From Glandiceps talaboti (Eukaryota; Hemichordata; Enteropneusta; Spengelidae), in NCBI RefSeq assembly GCF_964340395.1, contig NC_135549.1:27423595-27487594 (forward strand): DNA of 64,000 bases, in the 5' to 3' direction. This document shows, piece after piece, positions 43,230 to 62,013 of this stretch (positions are counted from its first letter, which is position 1; each line of letters opens with the position of its first letter). The translations under genes and the position numbers were made by a program. The notes below the pieces were generated by a model, which did not search any database, had not been told where the DNA came from, and saw only the letters and a list, made by a program, of their open reading frames with translations.

Positions 43230-46200
43230 CAAATAACGGTGTTGTTGTCACCAATCAGTGCATTACATACAGTATACAAATCGTCGTTTGCGATGTCTCT
43301 CCAACGATACATCTAAATGTCTACTTGTTCACAATAAGAAAACCAATTTCAATATTCCATCGAAAATAAGTCATGCCACCCTTTGACACTAGAAACAACG
43401 CGGAAAATGTCATTTTGTGAATCCATGCTGGACATATAGCACCCCTCAAAGAAAGTCTTGTTGCACATGTGTGTATATTGTATTGTTTGATTGCTAGTAC
43501 ATACAAACATGATTTGTTTGTGTGTGTGTGTGTGTGTATCACCGATCGACTGTTCATGAACACTAATCGAAAATAATGGAATGATACAGACGGAAACAAG
43601 GTGTCAGGCAAACTGTAAATCGTAAAGACGATTTACAACTACATTGCGTATTTATTCCTAACACCATTTATACAAAATGGGCGAAACTACATTTTCAAAA
43701 ATCAGCGCAAAAAACAAAAAAAACAAATATCGTGCCAGTATTCGTTTTCGGGTTTAGAACGTTGAGCTTAGCGTGTCAGCGAAGACAAAATCCAAGACCT
43801 TGAAGTAGCTGGGACAAACAGTGCTGAGAACGGCGTTTTAATCGCCCATAGACGGCCACGCCGAAATGTAAGTTCAGAAATCAAATCTATGTGCAGAGTT
43901 TACACCCGAGGTCCAAATATGAGAACACGTTGCCCAATATTAATTTAAAATGGTGGCTCCGTAGAACCGGACACGACTTCTCTCGTGACGTTTACTTGTT
44001 TTGTTTCTTTGCTTTGGGTGCAAACGCTACAAGTAAAAACGGAAAGGCGGGTCTGGTGTCTACCAAATCCCAATCAGTGTTACCCACTTGCTATAGATAT
44101 GCAAAATCATAGAAGAAAAACTGGTTACATTAGCAAAAGCTTCCTTATACAATGACAACCATTGATTATCTAGTCCTTACGCATAAAAGCTCGGCTTGTC
44201 ATCTATGAGTCCTTCATACCTGAATTGCTAGTATCTTAGCAACCCATTGTTGCCTCCTATCTTAATAGATACATAGAAGCAATTGAATTGAATTGAAGTG
44301 AAAAGATACTTGATGGGAGGGGGGAGACAACGTACGGCACCCCTTTAAGAATAGCTAGAACCTACCACAAGAAACAGAAGAAGGAGGTGTGAAGAAATGT
44401 TGATCCGACCGTCCCTGATTAAACTGAGTTATGTCTTTATTTGTAATCTTTCTTTTTTCTATTTTTGTGTATTTCTTACATCTTCAAACGCGACATTTGT
44501 TACCATGGTAGCATCTTCTATGTACTTGTGGAAAATGGGGGCAATATACAATTAAAAAAATACCGAATATGCCCTCATTGAACTAACTAATGTTGAGGTT
44601 CAGCCCGGCTACCGTGGGGCGGCGCGCGGCAAAGTGTGGATGTTATAAAAAGAAAACCCGGGAGCGTAACGAAAAGTAATGATTTTGAAGATATGACAAA
44701 GCTTAGGTTTAAATGTAATATCTTAATGATAAAAACGGGATCAACGTCTCAATCCTGCACACAGGATAAGTCCATGATGAATTATGGAAACGGGATGAAG
44801 TGTTGCATGTGTCCATGACTGATTGTGTAGCAGGCTAAGAAAAGAACAACTAATCGACGCAAAGCCCGAGCTTTGAAAAAAACGATCGTTAGAAATTACT
44901 CGGCCATTTCGAAGATTTTACCATAGATAAAATTTATCAGACTTCAATACTATCGATTGTTAAAGTACACTAAAACCGATTGACTGTTTGCGTTTTGATA
45001 TCATCGTGAGAGATTCATGCTCGCTCTCAGCGATGAACAGTCTCCACCGCGTGAGAACGTGAACAAATGTCGTTGACGAGCTGAATATTTCACAATTCCA
45101 GACAATATACCCGTGATGGGCAGATCGATTCGGTTGATAAAGCAAATAGTATTAGAGTATACAAGTATGACTTCATGTTGTAGATCTTACACTGGTATCT
45201 CCTACTATAAACTGAATACTTCTATCTGTTTCCGAAACAAAGACTCTGGAGCAAAACCCGATGTCGACTATTAATACAAAGGGTTTTCTTTATATAAATG
45301 AGGAGAGAAAAAAAACGACCCTAACAAACATGATGACAATAGCATATCCACATATATTTAAGATAAGATGAGTTAGAGGAGGGGGAGAGAGACAAAGAAA
45401 CAAACTGTGTTGTACATGGGGACGAAAAAGAAAAACAGATCCGTGGCACCCATGATGTACACCATATAACTGCAACACTAATTAAAAAAGACACAAAAAA
45501 TACTGTCACTGAATTTTAATTACGCCTGGATTAAAGCTTTTCATTTTAAAAAACCACGTCTCTCTTTAAAGGATACAGTTTGTTTGGGAAACCTTTAAGA
45601 ACAATGAAACGATTCGTTTTCTAGATTTAAAAAAGGAAAAAGAACGAAACCAATTAGACCAAATTGTTGGTATCATGACTACAATATAGAAAAAAAACAA
45701 TAACAATGGACGCAAACAAAGAAAATGGTTTAAAAAGATTTAGTTGTCTGAAGTACTCATAGGAAATAAATTGTTACACTGTAGAGGATTTTGTCCTGGG
45801 GTTTTACTAACATACACATTAGTAATCAAGTTGCATCGTCTGGCAAAATCGTTAATGTTTTTAAGACTCGGCTTTTTAGAGCTATTGTGGTTGTATCTTT
45901 TGCTGTGAATTTACCCGTCAAACATTGATTCAATTAAAACTTCATGAAACCCCTGTTCTACTCGTCTAATTAGCCATCTTTTTTTTTACAAGCTACTAGG
46001 TTTTTCCGTCATCTGGGACAAAGAGTTGAAAGACTGGAAATGTTGAACACAAGATCGTCGTCTTTTGGGTGCATGTATGTACAACCTCTAGTTTAAAGGG
46101 AGCACAGTGTAGAATCAAGACCCCCTCCCCATTTCGGCTAATGTTACTGTACAAAACGCATATACATAATATATATATAAATATATTTAGGGTTTTACCA

Positions 46201-49200
46201 CGAGATAATTAAATGTGTTTGTGCATATACAAATATACTTATGTAGCTTATTCTTTTGTGGTATCGATTTTTTTTGGTAGCAAAACAATTATGTCATAAT
46301 GTCAGTTATATATAAATATATGATGAGCGCTTTGTCATGATTTAACATTTTTTTACTTATTGGAATAACCATAAACCCCACTCCACATTTTATCACATAG
46401 GGACATTTCATTACGAAACAATGTAACCATCAAAAACATAGAGTTACACACTGTGCCGCCTTTAATGTTCGAGTTGCGTTATGTGAGTAACATTTTTTTT
46501 GCATGGTACATTTTATTGTCGATTTGAAAACTGTTTAAAATGATTTCATTAGCTATAGAGATGACGTGATCTTGTTCCAATATCGAGAGTGGATAGTTGA
46601 GAAACTGAATACAAATAATATACACAACCACCGACATCAGACCGTGTACAAACATGGAAAGTGAACAAATGAATGGGATTAATAACACGTGGCTCAGCAT
46701 GTTGGAACAGCCAAAGACTTATATCACACACCATGATTTGATAAGAGCAGTTTTATGGCCTCTTTATGTGTACTTGAAATTTAATGTAAGGGGAACTGGA
46801 AATTTGTTTGTGAATGTGAACTATTATGTAAATTGGCCAAAAAACTGTTCTTATCAAATGATGGAATGTAATACAAATCTCTGTACTTCCAATCTGCTGT
46901 GCCAAGTTTTATAGATCTAATCAAGTTTGTTTACTCTCCCCGTTCGTAACAGGTTCCGTTCGTCCACTGTCTGATGTCGGCAGTTGTAGAAAAAAAAACT
47001 GACAGTCGACGTGACTATATGTTCGGTATTCCAAGATTTGTACGTCATGACAAAAGGGAGACAAACTAAACAACAAAACAACAAAAGTGCACGTTCAGAT
47101 ATTAAGTTTTATCATTCCACTTTAACTTTATTTTTGAGCTTTTTATTTCAGTTTTGGCTATAAGCTGTACATGTTCGAAAGATAGAATAAACTTCGACTG
47201 CGGACGCTCATTTACAAAAAAACGTGATGGGCGCTGTTTATTAAACACTGTGCCAACAACTATGCACACAAGGATCGAATCCCCCCCCCCCTTTTTTTTG
47301 AAAAATAGCAAATCAAATATTTAGTCTTCACCTTGTAGTCTGGAGTCTGTTTATAGTCTCCTTAAATTCAATTATAGTATTAGTGTTAACTAGTCTAAAA
47401 GCTTGTCTGAGAAGAATGATACGATTTCAAAGAGTATCACAGAGCTCGGATGAAGGCAACGATTAAAGTTACAAGTAGTGTAAAAAAAACACCCCGACTC
47501 ATTACCACTTTGCTCAGTCTCCACTTCAATGGACACATTTACGTAGATTGGAACACAAAAGGGGGTAGGATATTGACGCTCATTAAGTCTTTATTAGAAC
47601 TATTTTAAGATTCACAGTCCAAACTTCGTAGTGACGTAGTTTGACTTATCACACATTCTGTACTGTTCGTGGTAACAGTTATCGTCATCATCACACCTCA
47701 ACTCAGTTCTTCATACTTCTGATGACTGCAATTTGTATTCTTTCCTGTTTTTTAGCACAGCGTTCACACTTCCTCAGTAATTGTCTCTTTATGAGTTCGT
47801 GCTGAGTGACAATTTCTCTATTCTTCACTGTTGTCAAATTCGTGTTATTTTTATAATAGAAAGTAAATTGCAGACCCCAAGACGCGTATTATAGCTTTTG
47901 TTGGACAAATCTTTGCTGATATTGCTATTATTAAAGTAGGAAGCACAACACTTTTCTTTTCATTCCTGCCAATTAAGGAGTAATACTCAAAATGAGATCA
48001 TTTTGATCGGAGGACTAAACTTGACGAGAGGTGTGGTACAGACGATGAAGCTGTCTAACGTAGAAGGCTTGATATAACTTCGCAATTGTAGTCGTAATTC
48101 GTGTACTTCCAATGTTCCTAGGCAAAATTTAAAAAAAATAATGTGTTGCCGATAACCTGACCGACCCTAGTTTAATCCCCCGAATCTAAATATTTTTTTC
48201 ATGCAAAAAGGTAAAAATGGTAACAATTTATTTCTATTGCCGTGTACACCTTCATGCAGTTGCCTCATCTGTGGTCACTTTTTTTTAATGTACTCCAGAG
48301 AGAAACCACACCTTTTTAGACTATAAGAGTACAATCTGCATAATGTGTTCGTCTACTTAACTTGTAATTGTCTTCATTTACTTCTTTTACACCTCATCAA
48401 ACTCTCACAGAAGTATTGTGACCGACGAGTATCTTATCTTGGGGTCGAAGCAATTTTTTACAAATTCAAAGTAAAATGAAATAAAATTCCGACTTACCTA
48501 CCCACCTTATTTGCTGAAGTCATGTTTTTGGAAACAAACATTTTATTTTATTTTGACATTTGGAAAACAACTTGGGAACAAGGGTTAATGTTTAGAATCG
48601 GATGTAGTTCTGTTTGCCATCATACAAGAAATCTAGCAATTTAAGTTCCTTTCTCTTCCTAAGATGTTTATTATAAAGAGAGCGTTGCATTGTTTCGAGG
48701 AATGAAAGTAAAAATGATTGACTAAAGATGTGTGAAGGTGTAAAATTACCCTTTACTTTACGTAAGCTATAATGAGGTTTACTCGGAAAAAATTGACGTA
48801 ATTGGCAATAGAAATGAAACTGCGTGTTATGATAATCGAAATGAAACTAGTTTGACATTTGGCATTTTTTCGACGATTTCTATGAAGAATAAAGGTCAGG
48901 AGCAGATCAGAGTTTACTCTTTGCATGGGATGTTCAACATTTATGTAAGGGTTTTGGTGATTTTATCGTTGCTAAAGGGCTGGTTCTTAGCGTCACGATA
49001 TAACTACTAGATATCACTCTTTCACTGAGGTTTTGTCAAATTTTAGATATAAAGGTGAACAAGTTTAGAATAACATGAGATAAAACAAGAAGTTTTATTC
49101 TAGTATTCTAAATATATGCTATATTTAGCAATAATACCAATTCAGATGGAATCCTCTATCTCTTCCATCCCCTCCCTCCCCTTTTCCCCTACTCCCCCTC

Positions 49201-51582
49201 TACATTGCTGTTGATGCAATGATTGTAGTGGATTTTGGAAGACCGACAACGACTTTTAATGAAGACAAAACATTTTACAAACTAAAGTCAAAGTTCCAAC
49301 TTTTCTTCTGCAAAGACATGAACACCTTACGCAAATGAATTATGTATGTACATGGAATATAGATGTACAACGTATGCTGCAGTTTATTCATCTCAAAGTT
49401 TGATTGGATTATGAACACTCTTCACAGTGGTCTCTCCTTCTGGAAACGGTTATAATAGTTCATTTTGATCAAAAGGATTGTCACTCTTAGACTACCCCAC
49501 TCAATGCTACTCTTGCAAAGTACAGTGTATATATAAATATCATAGTCACTATGCTGGGCACTCTCTTGACAATTCAAAGCATATAAAAACATTCATATTA
49601 GGCCAAAAAAAAGAATTGTTTCTGGTCAGGACATTTTGTCTAAAGTGGCGATTTTTTTATTCAACTTTCAACAATTATGTCACTAAATCTACTATTTACA
49701 TAAATTGTATGAGTTTATGTTCTTTTTATTTAGTACTTTAGAGCGAGTGTGTATGTGGGGCAGATGTCATTTGCTTGTTCATGATTGGCTCTGCAGTTGT
49801 CTTCACTGAAGTACGGAGGGTTATTTTTGTGTTTTCCCCCGGATCTGCAGATTGTATGGGATGGACAAACACGAAAAAAAAAGACCGACGCGAGAATATT
49901 TATAAGTGATGCACGTGCGGCGACCACAAACAATTCTCTCTTGTTTTTGGCCTTTGATTCTTTGGACGTGACGAGATTTTTTTGATGTGATGGACTATCG
50001 TGTGCGACTATTCAAGCGTTTTTGATTTGACAAATTTCTCTACGAGATCAAAGGTTAGGGTGACTGAATTGAAATACACATCACGTGACTGCGAATCCAC
50101 AACTGTAACGAAAAATTACCATACAAGTTACAACATATGTCGTATAAATAAACCATAACCACTTAAACAAGAATACATAATATTGAATTCCTAAATCTAC
50201 AAACACAAGTACTACATGTATACATTTTAACACGGTCAAATGATTATCGGTGTTATCTCGGTGTATCATTTTACATTTTGTAATTTCACACAATTTCTTC
50301 AATGATCAAAATAGTTAAAAATCTATTTAAAAAATTCCCGGATAAGAATAGTTACGAGTTTATGCTGCTTGTTCTCGAGTACCGTTTTCAATCCCTCCCC
50401 TGATATAGCTGTCTTCTCATCGCTCTCTTTCTAGTTCGTAAGCTTACATGTCCTATTAGGCGTGTTGTAGTCGTTCTGCCGTCGTCAGAACACGGCTTCA
50501 TTTTCATAGACACGACGCCTTCTTTTTCCAAACGTCCACCCTAAAAAATGTTACAAGTATATATGTAAAATATATGTGTTTGACCTGCAATGTCGAAAAG
50601 TGTGTATCTGTACGGAATGGCCATTACATATTAGAGTTTAACTTTGAATTGAACCACAGACACGCTCCAGGGCCCAAGAGTTGACAAACTATAATTACAG
50701 TGGGATTGGTCAGTTTTCGCCCACTGACCGATGAACGTGTCTGCTCTGCTGACATTCGCATGTCGGTAAATCTAAAAGGTTACTTCGTTCCTGTTTTATT
50801 TTAGTGGCGCTGTTACCAACAAGTTCATGTTTTTCTTCATTTCTTTGTCTCATACTGTGTATAGGCTATGATCATTAATCAGGTTGACCTGTCTTAGCAA
50901 AGAATGTGTAATATCACATTTATTGTTTTGTTGTTGAGATAACTCAAATTCAAAATAGTAAACGAAATTGGTGGCTCAAACTGTTTCAAAGGGCAAGGTA
51001 TTGTTGCGTCTCTCGTTTCTAGTCATAAATATTGACGACAAAGTCCTACGGCATGCGCAGTAGCTATTACTGGGTCTTTGAAAATAAACGCGGAAACGGG
51101 AATAACAGTTAACAAGACGATAAAGTCTTTTTTGATTAAAATCGTCAATATTTTCAGAACGTGAATGTTCTGATTCACTACATCTCTACTGGGACAAAGT
51201 CGTTGTTCAAGAAATGCAAGAATGGCAACTTGTGATGATTGGAACCACTCTTGCCTTGGTTTGAACTTCGCTATAGTTTTTTTTCTTGACACAGTGTCTG
51301 TTCTGTATCTCCGATCTTTCATTGTTGAGGCTTTATCGGCGAGGGGGGAGACAACACACTATCGCGTGTTTTAATCTCTCTATTATTAAGTATCACTTTG
51401 TCACAAACTAATAACTCCGTCATCTTGCACTAATTATCATTTCAATAAATCTAGCGAACCTGTCATTTTATGGTTTCATTACCTCGTAAAAAAATATATG
51501 ACAGTACTCAATAAGTTTAATTAAACTGTTTTCTCATTTTTTATCAATTCAAGTTTTCTAATAATTGTAACAGTTGTTCGCC

Positions 51583-51585
<3 letters not shown>
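43230..51585. other. 8.3-kb gene-free stretch
   Basis: No gene, RNA or transposon is recognised. Small structures are a perfect 10-bp hairpin at 43614-43637 (TGTAAATCGT with its complement), a GC-rich patch at 44605-44640 and a C-rich tract at 49169-49197 with five C runs (G-quadruplex-capable on the - strand). Open frames stay below 100 codons and have no recognisable domains. Confidence 0.5.

Positions 51586-51623
<38 letters not shown>
51586..51623. repeat. 38-nt poly(T)
   Basis: The longest homopolymer in the window. On the - strand it reads as a 38-nt poly(A) that follows a GC-richer segment (51624-51790), as a retrocopied transcript would. On the + strand it forms a long pyrimidine tract before CTTACAG, which resembles a splice acceptor. 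Neither reading can be settled from the sequence alone. Confidence 0.9.
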
Positions 51624-51626
<3 letters not shown>

Positions 51627-51800
51627 TCTTACAGCCATCAGCATCTGCAGGATACGAATAACGTACTAAAACCATCGTTAATTAGAAGGCGATCACTTCT
51701 CTGCCTACGGCAACTACGGCGGCTCAAGTGTTGCTGCCGGTAGAGGCAGGAGACGGATGGATCCAGGTTGGGAACGGTTGGAAGGATGGAGTCCTTTTTT
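51624..51800. other. GC-richer segment beside poly(T)
   Basis: Distinctly GC-richer than the neighbourhood, with a TTAATTA core near 51679. Its short frames (35-42 codons between stops) match nothing I recognise. It could be a retrocopy 3' end on the - strand, an isolated exon on the + strand, or a regulatory element. Confidence 0.3.
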
Positions 51801-52533
51801 ATCGTAAATTAATAGCACGTTCTGACAAGTTGTTTGGAAATTAGTGAGCTTTGTACGACTCAACTCATTATCAAAGATTCGCTCGTTGCATTAATTTTTT
51901 TCACCGCAACAATAGCCAAAACACGATGTGACGAAGCATGTATGGTTCAATCTCATCCAAAAGATGTGTATATGTGTGTGCGCGCTAATTTGAAAGTCAC
52001 TTCATCATTGGTTTATAATGAGAGTTTTATATTAAAAGATAATAAATGATATAGAGTTAAATGAGAAAGCTATAAGAACATGTAATAACTTATTTTCATC
52101 TACCGAATGTCGTCATCTGCTACGGTTTTTTTTGTTTTTTTTGTTTTTGGGGGTACGGACCAATTGGCGAGTTAATTGTCATGTCAATTTCGACAGCCTC
52201 GTTGTGACCAGTAGGCGGTTTTCAGTCTCGATCACGCGTATACGCTCTTTTCATCGTTCTACTATCTAAATCATAAAAGATTTCGGCAAGCATGAAAAAT
52301 AAATCTGTGGTCTCAGACATCGACATTATGAACGAAACTAGAACTGCTGAAAAGTCACCCAAACATTCTTTAACTCTTAACAAAAAAGTAAGACTTTTGG
52401 GGAAGATTGAAAAAAAAAGATGAAAATATTTCTTTTTTTAAATGCAGACATATGCAAATAGACAGGATACATACAGAGTATGCACAGCGTTTCGACATAT
52501 ATAAAACCATACACGTATACGTAATTACAGAGT
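51801..52533. other. Gene-free stretch
   Basis: Unique AT-rich sequence with T-rich runs near 52125-52150. A CAATTGGCGAGTTAATTG cluster near 52162 carries homeodomain-like cores. Confidence 0.5.
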
Positions 52534-52620
52534 CATACATACATACATACATACATACATACATACATACATACATACATACATACATACATGCATGCAT
52601 GCATGCATGCATGCATGCAT

Positions 52621-52671
<51 letters not shown>

Positions 52672-52672
52672 T

Positions 52673-52719
<47 letters not shown>

Positions 52720-53052
52720 CATACATACATACATACATACATACATACATACATACATACATACATACATACATACATACATACATAATATACATACATA
52801 CATACATACATACATACATACATACATACTATACATACATACATACATACATACATACATACATAATATACATACATACATACATACTATACATACATAC
52901 ATACTATACATACATACATACATACATACATACATACATACATACATACATACATACATAATATACATACATAATATACATACATACATACATACATACA
53001 TACATACATACATACATACATACATACATACATACATACATACATACATACA
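52534..53052. repeat. Compound (CATA)n-(CATG)n-(CAGA)n-(CATA)n microsatellite
   Basis: About 519 bp: CATA units, a CATG block (about 52591-52620), two CAGA arrays separated by CATATAGA (52621-52718), then CATA units periodically broken by TATA or CTATA interruptions. Confidence 0.97.
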
Positions 53053-54721
53053 CTTTCTTAAAATAGACATAAAAGATGAAGTGAAAGTAATATTTTTTTA
53101 AATAGAGAATTATGAAAGACAAACATATTATGGAAGAGCCATTAGTGTAAACGATTCATTTGAGAAGACTGTCCTTAGGGACGATGGGTAATGATGTCTC
53201 GCCTTTCACAGATAATGACTCGGTTGGTATCACTCTTATTCGAGGTGTTAACCGTAGTCGATTGTCGCTTTCTCCAATCATTTTTCGATCTAAGATCAAG
53301 TGATTTGTCCAAAAGATTATTTTGTTCAAAATTAATGATGTCGACATTTCTGTGAGTTTTAATATAATGATACAATTCTAAATGACGTATGTTGTGTAAC
53401 GGCATAAGGTATATTTTGAATCACTTTCAAATGTCCATCACTAGGTGGAAGAAGCTCTGTAGTGTGGTAAGTATGGTGTGACACAAAACAAGAAACCGGG
53501 CAGGTGGAGAAAAATAAATTTTGAAATGCAGAAATATACACACCACGTAACAGTTGTTCGCTGTAGTATATCACTTGCACGACCTCGCTTGGTTACACTC
53601 ATTATTAGCCTGTTAATGGAAATGATTGAGCGAGCGTAGTCGGTTACATATATATTGTTCGACAGCATAGTCCCAAAAGTGGTTCGGTGCGATTTCTGTT
53701 CAAGTTTCGTTTCCAAAAAAATTATCAGTCTAGCGTTTTCCCTTCTCTCGAATAATGACACGTTAATTACACGTCAAAATGGGCAATGCAAATATACACG
53801 TACGATCTATATATTGTATTTTTTTCAACGTACGAAAACGTCACATCGCTTGTACAGATCTTTAATGAAGACTTTCCATCGGGAAGCTATATCGATAATG
53901 TTACTACTCGGCGCGCGTGCGCTCAAATATATCAATAATAAGTGAGGCGATTTCACCAAGAAAACCAGGTGATGCCAGATACATGGGAGGGGGCGAAAAG
54001 AAAGAAGAGGTCGTGAAGTGACTGGGGGGGGGGGACTCTCGGATAGGAAAGGGGGGGGGGTAGAACTTGTATTATGTTATTGAGATTTAGATATGTGTGT
54101 TCTAAGTAATGTTTTAGTCAGAAGTCGACGTGAAACTAGACGGTATCACGTCGCTGGCACTGTCTTCAAACGTAATAAAATGTTACTAGATCCAAATATC
54201 GGATCAGGCAAATTGTCTATTCAATTCTAACTGTGTAATACCTTTATATCCATTTTCACAGGAAAATGTATTTTATACACGAATATATCTGCATTATCGA
54301 CTATTAGCTTCTTATATTTATAGTCTTCACATAGAGGCTATGATGTTTCGATGTTCGAAGTAACTGCTTATATAACTTGAAACTGAAGTTTGGCATAAAC
54401 CATTAAAGTTTAACTTTAACACCAAGTTTGGCAGTACTGTCAATAGACTGGGTACCAATAGAATAGGCCTCCGTAGGTAACACATTAATCGATACAGATT
54501 TAGACTTTCTACCAATTATCTCCAAATTGGTCTCAAACTGTCAATTCGCCCGAAGGCAATACTAGATTTAACTAGTTGATTCGGAAGTCCTGAGTTTAAA
54601 GTTGTCCGGGATGATAAAGGCACAACGATAAAGTGTACATGCATGGCTACATGTGATGACACTGAACTCCTCAACGTCAATCATTTGAGCAGCTTTGCAG
54701 CGGCTCTATAGCACCCAATGC

Positions 54722-54724
<3 letters not shown>
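53053..54724. other. Gene-free stretch with G runs
   Basis: G10-11 runs occur near 54024-54034 and 54051-54060. Overlapping short frames at 53156-53945 are unrecognised. Confidence 0.55.
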
Positions 54725-54765
<41 letters not shown>

Positions 54766-54971
54766 TTTGTTTATTTGTTTGTTTGTGAGTATGCGTGCGT
54801 GCGTGCGTGTTTGTGTGCGCGCGTGTGCGTGTGCATGAGTGAATGTGCGTGTGCGTGTACGTTTGTGTGTGGGGATGTGTATGTATGTATGTATGTATGT
54901 ATGTATGTATGTATGTATGTATGTATGTATGTATGCATGTATGTATTGTGTGTATGTGTGTGCGTGCGTGC

Positions 54972-55007
<36 letters not shown>
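54725..55007. repeat. Compound (GT)n/(GTTT)n/(GCGT)n/(GTAT)n/(GT)n region
   Basis: A GT run, a GTTT stretch, GCGT variants, a GTAT array (about 54880-54945) and a closing GT run. Confidence 0.95.
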
Positions 55008-55189
55008 ATGAGTCTTTAGGCAAGGATTTTGTAGAGAATGGGGCAGAAAGACGAGACTGAGGCGTAGAGAAGATAGAAAGTAAACTTAATGCTAACATAA
55101 AAAGGAGAGAGTGGAATGGGGGGGGGGGGCGAGACGGCGTTAGAAAAAATAGTTGTAAACAAATAATTAACCCAGAGAAAGAGCCTGGA

Positions 55190-55720
55190 GGGACAATGGA
55201 AGAGGGAGAGCTATGGAAATTACAATTAGCGGCTCAATGAAAAAGAATTTCGTGTTTTCCCGGTTATTCTCCTCTTGAAATGAAATGAAATAAAGGACTG
55301 GATCATTGAGGTATATCTGTTCTAGACAACAAAGAGACATTTTGGCGATACCCCCCGATGATGTCAACTATCTGTAATGTGCCTGATAATCGCGTTGTTG
55401 AGAAATTTAGATCTTCCGACCATTTAGCCATTAAGGTAATTGAGAAGGAAACAACGGCAGGGAGGGAGGAGAGCCTGAAAGTCGAATTTCTGTTGACGGA
55501 ATACATTTACCAATTACGCGGACATGACCGCCGTTACAGAGGCAAACCGACGCATTAAGCTAATAAAACCCCAATTCAATTCCACGAGAAGGCGACTTCT
55601 GGGAGTTAGAAGCCTTTCCTTAGCATCAACAAGAAATCACAGTTAATCGTCTCCAATCGTGCAATGGAGATCTTCACCGAATGCTTTGGAAGTGCAACGA
55701 GCCATTTGCCCAGCGTTAGC
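55190..55720. promoter_or_regulatory. Candidate distal regulatory stretch
   Basis: About 530 bp of complex sequence without simple repeats. Homeodomain-like cores include ACAATTAG (55222), CCATTAAGGTAATTGAG (55428) and CCAATTACG (55510). It lies about 16 kb downstream of Fezf. The short frames through it look like shadows. This is inference from composition and site clustering. Confidence 0.27.
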
Positions 55721-56299
55721 GGAGCGGTCCCAGTGTACCACAACCACTTAAAACGTCACATGTGATAAGGTGCCGCACCGGTGTTCGGTAAAATCAACCT
55801 TTCCCACCGAGTCGTCTTTCGTATCGCAATATGCATCCCTTTGCAACAGTCTCCTCGCTTCATTTGCTTAAGTGTGATTTCTCCGACGTACAAATTGACT
55901 TACATAGAATTATTTCCGAATGAGCGCCCCAGGCAGCCGGGTAAGGTGTACCGGCTAAACGTGTATGGCATTGCATTGCCGCTAAATGACTCTCTAACAA
56001 TGAAACTTTAACGGGCGCATTTATTAAAAAAGTCGGTGCAGGCTTTTTTTTAAAAAGCAACAAAAGAAATCAAACGTACATCAAAGCAAATATTATATCG
56101 CCACGGTTATGCTCTTTTCCATTGAATGTAAAAGAGATTGCTGGCACATACAGAAGGACAATTAAATTACAATTTACATCAAAAAGTTTTGGGTGAAAAA
56201 CTCAGCATGTCACCGCCGTTGTAACCCACATACAGCGGACATTGTTCGAACAAATAGTTATAGAACGGAGTGACAGACCAGCATACTCTATACATATCA

Positions 56300-56395
56300 A
56301 TAATACAAAATCAATTAATTTTAATGCAATTTGCCTCTGCGTTTATTCGCCTCATTATGAATTATTTCGGATCAATTAATCTAATGGGGTAAGCA
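56300..56395. promoter_or_regulatory. Candidate homeodomain-site cluster
   Basis: ATCAATTAAT occurs twice (56310-56319 and 56371-56380), 61 bp apart. Between and beside the copies lie TTAATGCAAT, CATTATGAATTA and CTAATGG, a dense set of TAAT cores. Confidence 0.27.
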
Positions 56396-57114
56396 GATAG
56401 GAAAAAAATCATTAGTATACGTGTGGTGGTTTTATGCCGCTGGCGCCTTCTTTATATGTCACTTTTCGATATGCCCGTTGGTATTAAAAGCCCAGGCTAA
56501 AGTATAACAGCCAAATGATGCGACTTCTAACAGAAACTTAATATCGTTCAGTACTCTCTGCTAGACATCATTTTTCAAAGACTACGTGGTTTTTTTTTCA
56601 TTTGTGTTGATCTGGGAAAAGTAATGGCGGCAAAGCCACATCGAGTCCCTAGACATTAGAACTGGTAATTGCGAGCTCATTCAAACGGGGGTACAACATG
56701 TTCGATTGCAGTTGGCAAACCACAACACGAAAGCGTAAAATTACCAATGACAAACCAATGCAACTTGAATGAACAATGAAGTAGCGATTGACAATTTGGT
56801 AAGCAGACGAGAAAATATCAGTCATCAGTGCATACAGCGTCGAACTATACATATTAATCGCTAGAATGACTACAAATTACTACTGAGTGGCAGTACACAA
56901 TGGTTTATCACGCTGTCGGGAATTGTTGGGTAAATTTGTTCATTTTTATTCGCTCAGAGAAACGCTTTGATTGTTTAACTTTTGTATGTACACTTTTCTT
57001 ACTGTTTCCCCGCAGAGCGATCGCCAATGATCTGTCGGGGCAGCTTGCGACGAGGTAGGAGCGTGTGAAATACGGGATAATAATGGAGCAAGAATAGAAT
57101 AATAATAAGAGTCT

Positions 57115-62013
<4,899 letters not shown>

